In this document: positions 1 through 8,826 of the stretch, in pieces
How the letters are laid out: each line of letters starts with the position of its first letter
How positions within the stretch are numbered: position 1 is the first letter of the stretch
Assembly (NCBI GenBank): GCA_020719845.1
Contig: DYPP01000024.1
Span: 1-33,917, forward strand
Length of the DNA stretch: 33,917 nt
From: Treponema denticola
GTDB lineage: Bacteria; Spirochaetota; Spirochaetia; Treponematales; Breznakiellaceae
Reading direction: 5' to 3'
Notes under the pieces: generated by a model
Told to the model about the DNA's origin: nothing
The model's database searches: none
Seen by the model: only the letters and a program-made list of their open reading frames with translations
Program-made: the position numbers and the translations under genes

Positions 1-51
1 GTCCGGGTGCGCTTGCCGAGCCGCCCGTCTGCGAGTACACTTGTTCAATAA
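1..51 (+). CDS. Possible 3' end of an upstream gene (partial)
   Basis: Frame 1 is open from the window edge to a TAA at 49-51 and would encode a 16-residue tail ending in STLVQ. The stop lies 15 nt before the threonine synthase ATG and overlaps its ribosome binding site, a spacing typical of co-transcribed genes. The fragment is too short to recognise. A threonine-pathway gene would be a natural neighbour, but nothing in the residues shows it. Confidence 0.3.
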   Translation, partial: VRVRLPSRPSASTLVQ

Positions 52-66
52 GGAGACCGCCGCCCT

Positions 67-1368
67 ATGCAGTTTGTTTCTACCCGCAGTTCCGAGCCCG
101 CAGTGTCTTTCCGGGACGCGGTGCTGCGCTGTCTGCCCGGAGACGGGGGGCTCTACGTCCCGGCATCGATGGTGGACCTGCGCCAATTCTTCATGTACAT
201 GGACGCGGAAACCACCTATCCCGAACTGGTCGCCACCATCGTGCCGCCCCTGCTGCAGGAAGAGCTGAATCCCTTTTCCGCCGCCCGCATCGCCGGGAGC
301 GCCTTCAATTTTGAACCCCAGCTGAAGCGCCTGGAAGACAACCTGTCCATCCTGGAGCTGCACAACGGCCCGACGGGGGTTTTCAAGGATTTCGGCATCG
401 CCTTTCTGGCGGCGGTGATGGAAGAACTGCTGAAGAAGGACGGCCGGGCCATGACCCTGACCGCCACCACCGGCGACACCGGCGCCAGCGTGGCCCACGC
501 CTTCGCCGGCCGCGCCGGGATCAAGGCGGTCATCCTGTACCCCGCGGGCCCGGTCAGGGGGCTGGATCCGCAGACCTTCATGTCTTCCGGCGGGAACATT
601 CTGCCGATCCGGATCCGGGGCAACTTTGACGACTGCCAGCGCCTGATCCGGGAAGCCTACGGAGACCCGGCCTTCGTCGAGCGCTACGGGCTGACCAGCG
701 CCAACGCCATCAACGTGGGTCGGCTGCTGCCCCAGGCCTTCTACTACTTGTACGCCTTTACCAAAATAAAGAAGGAACTGAACGGCGATCTGTTCTTCAG
801 CGTGCCTTCGGGCAATTTCGGCAACCTGCTGGCGGGTTTGTACGCCTGGAAGTTCGGCATGCCCGTCAACGGGTTCATCGCCGCCATGAACGCCAATGAT
901 TCCTTCGGGGATTTTCTGCGGGGCAAGGCCTTTGTGCCCCATCAGCCGCTGGAGACGATGTCCCCGTCCATGGACGTCGCCAATCCGGCCAACTTTGAGC
1001 GGCTGGCCGCTTTTTACCGGGAAGCCCCGGCGGTGATGCGCAACATGGTCTACCCGGAACGGGTAGACGACGCAGCCACGGCGGCGGCCATCCAGCGGGC
1101 GTGGAAACGATACGGGCTGCAATTGGATCCCCACGCCGCAGTGGGATTCGCCGCAGCCCAGCGCATGCTGACCGGGGATATTGAAGACGGCCACGTGGTG
1201 GTGCTTTCCACGGGCCATCCGGCCAAACACGCGGCGCTGCTGCGTACCCTGACCGGCCAATACCCGGAGACGTCGGAGACGCTGGTGGCGCTGCAGCGGG
1301 AAGTGGAACCCGCGGCCACCATCGACGCCCGGCTGGCCGACTTGCAGGCGCTGATCGCCGGCGCCTGA
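67..1368 (+). CDS. thrC: Threonine synthase
   Basis: Cytosolic PLP enzyme converting O-phospho-L-homoserine to L-threonine, the last step of threonine synthesis. The PLP-lysine box HNGPTGVFKDFG is at residues 99-110, with Lys107 as the expected Schiff-base lysine. TATTGDTGAS at 132-141 and the glycine-rich SGNFGN near 247-252 fit the fold-type II PLP pocket. The length, 433 aa, is normal for the family. The start is set by AAGGAG at 50-55, 11 nt before the ATG. It converges on the broken HD-domain gene with a 47-nt gap in which I see no strong terminator. Isoleucine here is probably made through citramalate (cimA at 28981), so threonine from this enzyme need not feed isoleucine synthesis. Confidence 0.97.
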   Translation: MQFVSTRSSEPAVSFRDAVLRCLPGDGGLYVPASMVDLRQFFMYMDAETTYPELVATIVPPLLQEELNPFSAARIAGSAFNFEPQLKRLEDNLSILELHNGPTGVFKDFGIAFLAAVMEELLKKDGRAMTLTATTGDTGASVAHAFAGRAGIKAVILYPAGPVRGLDPQTFMSSGGNILPIRIRGNFDDCQRLIREAYGDPAFVERYGLTSANAINVGRLLPQAFYYLYAFTKIKKELNGDLFFSVPSGNFGNLLAGLYAWKFGMPVNGFIAAMNANDSFGDFLRGKAFVPHQPLETMSPSMDVANPANFERLAAFYREAPAVMRNMVYPERVDDAATAAAIQRAWKRYGLQLDPHAAVGFAAAQRMLTGDIEDGHVVVLSTGHPAKHAALLRTLTGQYPETSETLVALQREVEPAATIDARLADLQALIAGA

Positions 1369-1415
1369 CCGGGGCAAGTTCCGGGGGCGTTCAAAATCCG
1401 CCGGTGGTCGGCGCT

Positions 1416-2787
1416 TCAGCGTTTCAGCTTCTTGCCGTCCGCCGAGCGGTAGGGGTTCTTCAGGTGGCGCAGGTACGATTGATAGGCTGCGGCGCTTTCG
1501 TAATAGCCCCCGGGTCCCTTGAACGAAGAAAACTCGTCGCAGCGGTACAGCTCCAGCAGCGTGGGGAAAAGGGGCGATTCCAGCGTCGCCTGGGTGCGGG
1601 TCAGGGGTAGCCGGGGCAGGGCGGCGGGCAACATGTGGTTGCGCACCAGATAGCGGACGTCGGCGATCAAGGGCGGGTCGAAGTCCAGGCGCTCCAGGAA
1701 TTTGCCCGCCGCCCGCTCTCCCAGCTCGGCGTGCTGGTCGAAGCGGCGGGTCCCGGACGCCGCCGCCAGCGGTTTGCCGACGTCGTGGAGCAGGAGCCCC
1801 AGGGACAGGCGTAGATCGGCGCTCTTGCGGTACTGGAAGGTTTCCAGCGTATGCACCCAGACGTTCCCTTCGGGATGAAACTCCTTGGCGTGGTCGACCC
1901 GCGCCATGGCCGCCAATTGAGGCTGTCCCGTAACTCAGGGAGTTACGGGACAGCTACCTTAATATCGTATTTTCGCAGGATTTTGGCGGTTTTACCTGGT
2001 TCTAGCAACACAAACCGTTTAAATCCGCCAAAATCCGAGAAAATACTGAGGCTGTCTGATAACTAACCGAGTTATCAGACAGCCTCAATTCGGGCCATAC
2101 TTCGTCGATGAAGCCGGTTTCCAGCAAGAGGTTGAGGCCCCGGTCGGGCCGCCGGGAAGCGAGCATCCGGGTCAGCGCCCAGCGCTGGATTTCCGGACGC
2201 GGCGCCGGGCCGTCGGGCAGCCGGTCCAGGACGTCGGCGATGCCGGACATGCAGGCTGTGTCTTCGGATGCGCGGGACGTGACTGAGGCGGCCTGGCTTG
2301 CGTCGGCTCGGGGTTGTTCGGCCAGGTCGTAGCGGGCCAGCACCACTGCGGCGTCCAGCGCCGCGGTGTAGAAGTCGGCATCCGCCGGAAGCTCCCGCCG
2401 CCAGGGCGCGGCCGCGCCTGCTCCTTCGGGCAGTACGCCGTCCCGCAACAGCCGGAGTTGAGGATACACCCCCCGGGGGTCGCGGAACCGCTGGGCTTGG
2501 TCGTCCCAGGCAAGGCTGAGCAGGTTCCAGGAAGACGGCCCCGTCGGATGGTTTTCCCGACAGAACAGGTAGGCGGTCCCTTCCGGCCGGTCCAAAGCGG
2601 CGTCGGCGATTTCCGCGCCGGGATAGCGGATGCCGTCGAAAATGTGGGCCAGGGTGCCCAGGTCGGCGGAGGTGCGGATAAAGGACGAAGACAGCCCGGG
2701 CAAACGGAAATAACGGTCCAGGGCGCTGAAATGAATCAGTTCCGCCGTGTGGCCCGCGGCCCGCAGGCTGTTGAGGATGGCGCGCAT
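1416..2787 (-). pseudogene. HD-domain protein related to CCA-adding/poly(A) polymerases, split by a MITE
   Basis: Two minus-strand fragments form one gene. The upstream part (from the ATG at 2785-2787) runs about 234 residues to VWPEL. The reading then enters a 168-bp hairpin element and terminates at 2002. The downstream part resumes at LAAMARV and runs to a stop at 1416-1418. Removing the element and one AATT copy joins CCC GAA TTG GCG GCC in frame and restores a protein of about 399 aa. The C-terminal half has metal-dependent HD motifs: HPEGNVWVHT, LHDVGK, a later HAEL and VRNHM, as in the HD region of tRNA nucleotidyltransferases. The N-terminal half resembles the nucleotidyltransferase region only loosely (FRDPRGVYPQLR). 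It lacks the GG...DxD catalytic signature, so even the intact ancestor was probably not a CCA-adding enzyme. It begins 7 nt after the GH13 gene stop and is likely the last gene of that operon. Confidence 0.85.
1919..2086. mobile_element. 168-bp hairpin MITE flanked by AATT direct repeats (copy 1)
   Basis: The ends are GAGGCTGTC and GACAGCCTC, flanked by AATT at 1915-1918 and 2087-2090; AATT is a candidate target-site duplication. There are two terminal hairpins. One is a 13-bp stem (CTGTCCCGTAACT 1923-1935 with 1941-1953, loop CAGGG). The other is an 18-bp perfect stem (2047-2064 with 2070-2087, loop AACCG). An inner imperfect inverted repeat pairs about 1967-1990 with 2021-2046 (shared cores GTATTTTC and GGATTTTGGCGG). 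It has no coding capacity and is more AT-rich than its host gene. A non-autonomous transposable element is the simplest reading; the mobilising transposase is not in the window. Confidence 0.8.
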
Positions 2788-2794
2788 GCTGCGT

Positions 2795-5700
2795 TTACGG
2801 CCGGGGGCTCCCTTTTTTGACGGTGGCCTGGACGGGCTTAGCGGCTTTGGCGGGCTTGAGCCGCGTCTTGGCCGTCGCGTCCCCGTCCAGGGCCGCCAGC
2901 AGGGCGGCCACCTGGTATCCCGAACCGGCTTCCGCGCGCTCCAGTTCCCGGTATGTCCGGGCGATGCCGTCTATCCGCCGTATCCACTGGGCGGCGTTGA
3001 TCTTGGAAGGGTGGGGCGTAGCCGTCGACTCGCCGGGCGCGTTTTTTTTCTTTTTGGCGTCCCCGGCGGGCTCCAAGGCCGCATCGCCTTCCATGACCAG
3101 GCAGAGGGAAGCGTAGAAGAGGGCTTCATCGAAGCGTTCCTTGTTGTACCAGGTCACGCCCTCGAACGTATTGACCCCCAGATAGAGGCGGGAGTCGTCG
3201 GCCGAAAAGGCTTCGGCCGCGCAGGCCTGGGCCAGGGACCCGGTTTGGTAGGGAGCCGGGTCCGCCGGCGCGGTGCGGGACAGGATGAGCTTGATGAGTT
3301 CCACGATGCGGTAGCTTTCGTCGCCGGGGAACCCCGCGGCCTGGTAACTTTCCCGCAGTTTCCGGTCCAGGCACCAGTGGTCGTTCAGGCGGCGGCCGTC
3401 TTCGCCGGACGCGCCCTGACCGACCAGGGACCGGGAGAGGGACAGGACCGCGTAGCCTGCGGCGTAGGCCGCCGCCCGGCTGTCCGCAGCGAACCGTTCG
3501 GCCACCAGCGCCAGGTAGGCTTTGCCCTCCGCCTGCAGCGCTGTCGGCGCCTTGGCGGAGTATTCGGCCAGATGGATGAGCCGCTGGATGGACTGGGCAA
3601 AGGCGCCCCACAGGGCTTCGGCTTCCAGGGCGGGCAGCTCCCGGTCGCGGTGGAAGGATTCGTACTTGCCCGACGCGCCGTCCAGGTACTCGACGGCGAT
3701 GCGGATGAAGCGCAGCGTCGCTTCGTGCAGCGTTTCGATGAAGGGCGCGGCCTTGGGCGCTCCCGGACCGCCCTTCTTGCCTGAGGCGGCGGTTTCGGGC
3801 ACGAAGAAGCCCCGGATCGCGTTGAAGTAGGAAGGCTTGGCCACTTCCAGGAAGGCCGCGTAGAGATCCCGCAGGAACAGGTCCTGGAAGGCGGCGTGGA
3901 GGTCGGCGACGCCCCGACCCGACAGCTCGTCGCAGAGCCGGCGCCAGCGGCCGTGGTCCGTATCTTCCACTTCGTGGATGTCCAGGAAGATCTGGGACTG
4001 GTAGCCGTCCAGGGCGATGAAGAGCCCCTCTTCGGCGATGTCCCGGCTGGGCCGGATGAACCAGAGGTCCGAGCGCTGTTCCCGGAAGACGGTAAAGCGC
4101 GCCCCGCCGCCGTTGAGGCCCAGGGCCTCCGAAACGGAACGGTGCTGGGCTTTGCCGCCGCCGGAAGCGCCCTTGGCGGCCACCACCGCGGACCGGCGGA
4201 TCCAGCCGGTAGCCCGGTGATAGGAATTGTTGAACAGCACCAGCGCCCGCTCGTCGTTGAAGCGGTTGGAATAGGCAAAGACGTTCTCGTTGACCGCACC
4301 GTCGGAAGTGAAGAGGTCGTACAGGGCAAAGTCGGCGCTGCCCGCAAAGAGGCGCCGCTTCTTGAGCAGGGGAAAGATTTCCCGTTCGTGGCGCTGTACC
4401 AGGCCGGAGTCGGCGACTTCGTCCCGGTAGGAGCGGCGGTACTCCATGCCGTACTTTTCCTCAAACCCCTCGATCTGTCCGTGGCCGAACATGGGCAGCC
4501 CCGGCATGGTGGCCATCAGCGTGCAGATGCCGAAATACTTGTCCCCCCTGCCGAACTGGGCCACCGCGGTGTCTTCGTCCGGATTGTTCATGAAGTTGAC
4601 GAAGCGCTGCAGGATTTGGGGATCGAATTCCAGCGTGTTCTTGATCGTGGACCGGTATTTGGCGTTTTCTTCGCTCTTGAGCATGTTCATGAAGGCCGAA
4701 TTGTAGACCCGGTGCATGCCCAGGGTGCGCACGAAGTAGCCTTCCATCATCCAGAAGGCTTCCGCCAGCAGCAGCGTATCCGGCGCCTCGACGGCGCAGC
4801 GGTCCACCACTTCCCGCCAGAATTCGTCGGGGATGCGCTGGTCGAAGTCCGCCCGGGAAAGCCCGTGCTCCGCCCGGCTGGCGATGTCGCCGCCGTGGCC
4901 GGGTTCGGGATACCAGAGGCGGGCGATGTGCTTTTTGGCCAGCGTCATGGCCGCGTCGAAGCGGACGATGGGGAACTGGCGGCAGACGCCGACGATGGTG
5001 GCGATGACCGCTTCCCGGGCTTCGGGGTTGAGGAAGTCGATCTGGGCGGTATCGTTCCAGGGCATGGAGGTGCCGTCGTTGCCGTGGTAGATGTAGCGGG
5101 CGTGGCCGCTGTGGAAATCCACCCGTTTGAAGACCACCGCCGCGTCGCTGCGGTCGTAGTAGTGGTCTTCGATGTAGATGCCCACGCCGTCCCGGTTGGA
5201 CAGGTTTTCGCCGTTGAAGGTGTAGCCCGGGAAGGGCGGCTGGTCCAGCTGCAGAAAGCGGTCCGGGTTTTCCATCACCCAGCGGGAATCGATGCCCGTA
5301 TGGTTGGGCACCATGTCGGAGCCCAGCTTGATGCCCCGCCAGGCGCAGCGGCCGCGCAGGTTGTCCAGGGCACCCCAGGAACCCAGTTCATGGGCGATGT
5401 CGTAGTCGTGCAGGCTGTAGGCGCTGGCTGCGGCTTCCGGGTTGCCGCAGCGGCGTTTGATTTCCCGGCTGGCGCCGCTGCGCTCCCAGAGTCCGATCAG
5501 CCAGAGGCCGGTAAAGCCCCGGCGGGCCAGTTCGTCCAGTTCCTCGTCCGGGATCTGGTCCAGCCGTTCGATGGGCCGGCCGTATTTTTGGGTCAGCTGG
5601 TACATCCAGACCAGGGTGCTCTTGGCCATCAGCACGGTGCGGGGCATCCAGTCCTGGTCGGGGCTGAAGCGTTCGTACTCGTGCTCCAGTTCGCTGTACA

Positions 5701-6568
5701 CGTAAGCCCGGGTGGGGCCGGGACCGAAGAAAACGGGTTTTTCTTCTTCCTTGATGACGTCCAGGGTGGTCAGCAGGCGGATCAGGTATTTGCCGACGAT
5801 CAGGCCCCATTTGCGGCGGATATAGTCCAGCTGGCCGGTCAGGGAATAGGGCTCCGCCAGCGCCGGCGCCCGGAGCAGGTCCCAGAGGCTCTCGTCGTCC
5901 GGCCCGAAATGGGGCTGTTCGGCGAAGAAAGCGGTCAGCTCATCGATGGCTTCGGTATAGACCGACGTCGCCGTCAGGTCGGCGTCGTCGAACAGAAAGC
6001 GGTAGGGTTCAAAGGCGGGGTTCCGGTTGGCGATGGCCAGCATCAGCAGTTCTTCCAGCGCCAGGCTGCGGTTGGATTCGCCGCCGTCCGTCCCCGCCAG
6101 GTAGGCCTGGACCGAGAGTTGGCCCTGGTGGACCGACAGGGGCGGGAAGCGTTCGGTGAATTTCTTAAGCAGGGCGTCAACTTTGGGTTTGCCCAGCCGG
6201 GCTTCCAGGCGGTCCAGGGCGGCCTCGAAGGAACCCGGCGCGGCTTGCTGGCGGTACAAGGCCGCCACGTAGTGCAGGATTTCATCGATCAGGCCCATGG
6301 CGTTGAGATGACCCGCTTTGACGAAGCGTTCCGGATGCACCACGGCGTTCACTTTGGCGTTCAGCTTCTGCGTAAATTCGCGCACCCCGTGGAAGTCGGC
6401 GAATACGACGTTGCCCCGCAGTTCAAAAAGCGATTCATGAAAGCCGTATTCTTCCCGAACCGAGCGGGCGACGTGGAATTCCATGCGCGCCGTCCGTCGA
6501 TCCGCCGCTGGTCCCGCCGCCGGGCCGGTGCGGTCGAACGCGGCAAGGGTAAGGGGTAGATAATTCAT
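2795..6568 (-). CDS. Very large GH13 alpha-amylase-family enzyme (1257 aa)
   Basis: Glycoside hydrolase expected to act on alpha-glucan (starch, glycogen or maltodextrin). GH13 landmarks, in order: conserved region I GSDMVPNHTG near residue 419, the nucleophile region VRFDAAM near 537, the acid/base region LLLAEAFW near 602, and FMNNPDED near 662, where most family members have an NHD motif. About 350 residues precede the barrel and about 550 follow it; I recognise no domain in either. The C-terminus has a poly-lysine patch and a basic Lys/Pro/Ala tail. There is no signal peptide, so it is probably cytoplasmic. The ATG at 6566-6568 overlaps the malQ stop (ATGA) and has AAGGAA just upstream, so the two are translationally coupled. 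The open frame upstream of this ATG only shadows malQ. Exact substrate and product are unknown. Confidence 0.85.
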   Translation of the reverse strand: MNYLPLTLAAFDRTGPAAGPAADRRTARMEFHVARSVREEYGFHESLFELRGNVVFADFHGVREFTQKLNAKVNAVVHPERFVKAGHLNAMGLIDEILHYVAALYRQQAAPGSFEAALDRLEARLGKPKVDALLKKFTERFPPLSVHQGQLSVQAYLAGTDGGESNRSLALEELLMLAIANRNPAFEPYRFLFDDADLTATSVYTEAIDELTAFFAEQPHFGPDDESLWDLLRAPALAEPYSLTGQLDYIRRKWGLIVGKYLIRLLTTLDVIKEEEKPVFFGPGPTRAYVYSELEHEYERFSPDQDWMPRTVLMAKSTLVWMYQLTQKYGRPIERLDQIPDEELDELARRGFTGLWLIGLWERSGASREIKRRCGNPEAAASAYSLHDYDIAHELGSWGALDNLRGRCAWRGIKLGSDMVPNHTGIDSRWVMENPDRFLQLDQPPFPGYTFNGENLSNRDGVGIYIEDHYYDRSDAAVVFKRVDFHSGHARYIYHGNDGTSMPWNDTAQIDFLNPEAREAVIATIVGVCRQFPIVRFDAAMTLAKKHIARLWYPEPGHGGDIASRAEHGLSRADFDQRIPDEFWREVVDRCAVEAPDTLLLAEAFWMMEGYFVRTLGMHRVYNSAFMNMLKSEENAKYRSTIKNTLEFDPQILQRFVNFMNNPDEDTAVAQFGRGDKYFGICTLMATMPGLPMFGHGQIEGFEEKYGMEYRRSYRDEVADSGLVQRHEREIFPLLKKRRLFAGSADFALYDLFTSDGAVNENVFAYSNRFNDERALVLFNNSYHRATGWIRRSAVVAAKGASGGGKAQHRSVSEALGLNGGGARFTVFREQRSDLWFIRPSRDIAEEGLFIALDGYQSQIFLDIHEVEDTDHGRWRRLCDELSGRGVADLHAAFQDLFLRDLYAAFLEVAKPSYFNAIRGFFVPETAASGKKGGPGAPKAAPFIETLHEATLRFIRIAVEYLDGASGKYESFHRDRELPALEAEALWGAFAQSIQRLIHLAEYSAKAPTALQAEGKAYLALVAERFAADSRAAAYAAGYAVLSLSRSLVGQGASGEDGRRLNDHWCLDRKLRESYQAAGFPGDESYRIVELIKLILSRTAPADPAPYQTGSLAQACAAEAFSADDSRLYLGVNTFEGVTWYNKERFDEALFYASLCLVMEGDAALEPAGDAKKKKNAPGESTATPHPSKINAAQWIRRIDGIARTYRELERAEAGSGYQVAALLAALDGDATAKTRLKPAKAAKPVQATVKKGSPRP

Positions 6569-8571
6569 TGCTTGTTCCTTTTTGGCGACCGCACCGCGCA
6601 CAGCGCGGCGGCGGCCTGCGTGAATTCGGCATCGGCGGCGATTTGGGCGATGCTGGCGGGCAGCCGGTAGGTCCAGTTGAAATCGTTGACGCTGCCGGGC
6701 ACGTTGACCCGTTCCGCCGCGCTGTCCGGCGCGTACCAGCGGGAAGAGAGGTGCAGCAGGTCCTGGATCTGGAAGACGCAGAGCCGGGACCGCGCCCGGG
6801 CGATACCGCCCAGCAGCCGCCGGGCGGTGTCGGGCGAATAGGCGTCGCCCAGGGACGGGTCGCCGATAAAGGCGCGCACCCCGTCGCGGTCCGCTTCCCG
6901 TTCCCACCACTCCCGCACGGTGGAGCTGTCGTGCACCGCCGGCGTGCAGACGCTCAGCTCGGGATAGGCGTCGAGGTCCGTATACGGTTCGCCGGGCTCG
7001 CCCCAGCGCCGGGCCCAGCGTACCACCCGCAGGCCGAGCACGCCCAGTTCGCCCAGCACCCGGGGTACGCAGTCCGGGACGGCGCCCAGGTCTTCGGCGC
7101 AGGCCAGCATCGGGCTGGACGAGATCAGCACCGAAAGCAGCCGGCGGCCCTGGGTTTCCCAGGAAGCTTCCGAATCCCGGCGTTTTTGGGAGATCAGGGC
7201 TTCCAGATTTCGGCGTTCGCCCTCCGACAGGGTCGGGAAGGCCCGGGTGTCCCAGTAGGACCAGGCCGGGGCGTAGGTATCGGCCGCGTATTCCAGCAGC
7301 ACCCGGTTGCGCCAGGCCCGCTGCAGGTATTCCGCGGCGGCGGGGTGCAGGGTCAGGGCGGCGACATCCCGTTCGCCGCGGACGGCGGCCTTGAAAAGCC
7401 ACAGTTCCTCGCTGCCGATGCGCTGCAGCGCCGCGGCAAAGGTCTTTTGGGCTTCGATTTCCACCGCGGCATCGTCCAGTCCGGCGGCTCGCAGGGCGTC
7501 GTAGATTTCGCCCGAGGGAAGGTGCGGCTGGGACAGCCAGCGCAACCTGCCGGAATCGAAGCCCAGGGCGGCTAGTTCCTTTTTTTCCAGCGGCAGGGAG
7601 GGGATGAAGCGGCCCAGGACGGCGGAATAATCATCCCGGGAAGCAGCCCAGATGCGGAAAAAGCCCAGCACGTGGTCGATGCGGTAGGCGCTGTAGTAGC
7701 GGTCCGCCAGCTCAAGCCGCCGCCGCCACCAGGAAAAGTCATCCCGCCCCAGCGCGTCCCAGTCGTAGATGGGGAACTGCCAGTTTTGGCCCAGGGGGCT
7801 GAACATGTCCGGCGGCGCGCCGGCGGCCAGGTCGCGGCGGAAAAACTCCGGGTGGGCCCAGACGTCGCAAGAATCTTCGTTCATCAAGATGGGCAGGTCG
7901 CCCTTGAGCACCAGGGCCTGTCCGGCCACGTAGGCGGCGGCCCGGGTAAACTGTTCGTCCAGGGCCTGCTGCACCCAAGCCCAGAAAAGGTGTTCGGACT
8001 TGAGTTTTTCGTCCTGCCAGAGCTTGCGGATATCCGCGGCCGTCGGGCTGCGGTGGGCCTTCCATTCCTTCCAGTGCTTGCCCTTGTTGGCTTCTTTGAG
8101 CCGTTGGTAGACGGCGTATTCGATCACCCAGGGATTCGCTTTGATCCAGGCGTCCATCAGACCGCCCGGGGCGCAGGACGCGACGATTGCCGGCGCGTTT
8201 TCGGTAAATATTTCGCGCAGCAGCTTTATTTTTTCCGCCAGCAGTTCAGCGTAGGCAAAGCGCGGGGCACCGTCGAACCGCGCTCTCAACCCGGCCAGCT
8301 TGGACGCCTTGCCGGCGGCTTCCGGCAGGTCCCCGATCCTCAGGTACAGGGGATGCAGGGCAAAAGCGCTCAGCGCGCTGTAGGGGGAACTCTGGAAGCC
8401 CGAATCGTTGACCGGCAACAGCTGGATCAGGTCCAGGCCGACGCTTTTGCATAAGTCCGCGAGGGGGATGAGGTCCAGAAATTCACCCACGCCGATGCTT
8501 TCGGTTCCCCGGAGCGCCCCGACCGGAACCACCACGCCGGTAGCCCGGTTTTCCCTATTTGAATAACGCAT
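6565..8571 (-). CDS. malQ: 4-alpha-glucanotransferase (GH77, amylomaltase)
   Basis: Transfers alpha-1,4-glucan segments between maltodextrins, releasing glucose, in the cytosol. GH77 signatures: the nucleophile region YRIDHVLGFF near residue 297, the acid/base region AEDLGAVPD near 494, and HDSSTVREWWE further on. Near the N-terminus are LLPVNDSGFQSSPYSA and the following residues, typical of the acceptor/donor cleft. The length is 668 aa, nearer the long E. coli MalQ type than the roughly 500-aa thermophile type. The start chosen is the ATG at 8569-8571, preceded by GAGGGG. Another in-frame ATG at 8581-8583 would add MRGT. A TATAAT box at 8582-8587 overlaps that upstream ATG, which favours the downstream start. 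It heads an operon with the GH13 enzyme (4-nt overlap), implying joint glycogen or maltodextrin turnover. Confidence 0.93.
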   Translation of the reverse strand: MRYSNRENRATGVVVPVGALRGTESIGVGEFLDLIPLADLCKSVGLDLIQLLPVNDSGFQSSPYSALSAFALHPLYLRIGDLPEAAGKASKLAGLRARFDGAPRFAYAELLAEKIKLLREIFTENAPAIVASCAPGGLMDAWIKANPWVIEYAVYQRLKEANKGKHWKEWKAHRSPTAADIRKLWQDEKLKSEHLFWAWVQQALDEQFTRAAAYVAGQALVLKGDLPILMNEDSCDVWAHPEFFRRDLAAGAPPDMFSPLGQNWQFPIYDWDALGRDDFSWWRRRLELADRYYSAYRIDHVLGFFRIWAASRDDYSAVLGRFIPSLPLEKKELAALGFDSGRLRWLSQPHLPSGEIYDALRAAGLDDAAVEIEAQKTFAAALQRIGSEELWLFKAAVRGERDVAALTLHPAAAEYLQRAWRNRVLLEYAADTYAPAWSYWDTRAFPTLSEGERRNLEALISQKRRDSEASWETQGRRLLSVLISSSPMLACAEDLGAVPDCVPRVLGELGVLGLRVVRWARRWGEPGEPYTDLDAYPELSVCTPAVHDSSTVREWWEREADRDGVRAFIGDPSLGDAYSPDTARRLLGGIARARSRLCVFQIQDLLHLSSRWYAPDSAAERVNVPGSVNDFNWTYRLPASIAQIAADAEFTQAAAALCAVRSPKRNKQ

Positions 8572-8581
8572 GGTACCCCTC

Positions 8582-8587
8582 ATTATA
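8582..8587 (-). promoter_or_regulatory. Candidate -10 box of the malQ operon
   Basis: TATAAT on the minus strand ends 10 nt before the chosen malQ ATG, so transcription would begin only a few bases before the gene. The -35 match is poor (TTCCAA with a 16-nt spacer). If used, the transcript would be nearly leaderless. Confidence 0.35.
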
Positions 8588-8660
8588 TACCCGACCGCGG
8601 ATCTTGGAAGCGAAGGCGGGATATTTTTCAGTATAAAGCAGTTAAACCGGTTTTGTAAAC

Positions 8661-8686
8661 AAAAGGCGCCGGATTCGGTGCCTTTT
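8661..8686 (-). terminator. Hairpin terminator after the UlaG-like gene
   Basis: An 11-bp stem (8661-8671 with 8676-8686, one G-T pair, loop GATT) ends in four Ts followed by GTTT on the minus strand. It lies downstream of the minus-strand hydrolase gene and upstream of malQ, and would separate the two units. The T-run is present on both strands, so it may work bidirectionally. Confidence 0.6.
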
Positions 8687-8707
8687 AACGAGCTCGGCCT
8701 GGCGCCC

Positions 8708-8826
8708 TCAGAAATACACGGCGATCCGGGGCAGGACCGAAAAGCCGCTCCGGTCCACGTCCCCGGCGGCGGTGGCCCCGGACAGCTGCAGCTCCAGTTC
8801 GGTCAAAATCCGATCCAGGTCTTTCT
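8708..8826 (-). other. Orphan coding-like tail after the UlaG-like gene
   Basis: Between the hydrolase stop and the terminator, a different minus-strand frame stays open and ends at 8708. It encodes about 40 protein-like residues beginning KKDLDRILTELELQL and ending LPRIAVYF. No ATG or GTG start with a ribosome binding site fits. It could be the remnant of a gene, a tail cut off by a frameshift, or chance in GC-rich DNA. Confidence 0.22.

Noticed and set aside
3896-6559. An 887-codon open frame on the plus strand opposite the GH13 gene
   Set aside because: It is antisense to a gene with clear motifs, is rich in G, V, A and P from complementary GC-rich codons, and shows no recognisable domain.
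6569-7402. N-terminal extension of the GH13 frame into malQ
   Set aside because: The extension is arginine/proline-rich and overlaps the real malQ frame; the ATG at 6568 has a ribosome site and ATGA coupling.
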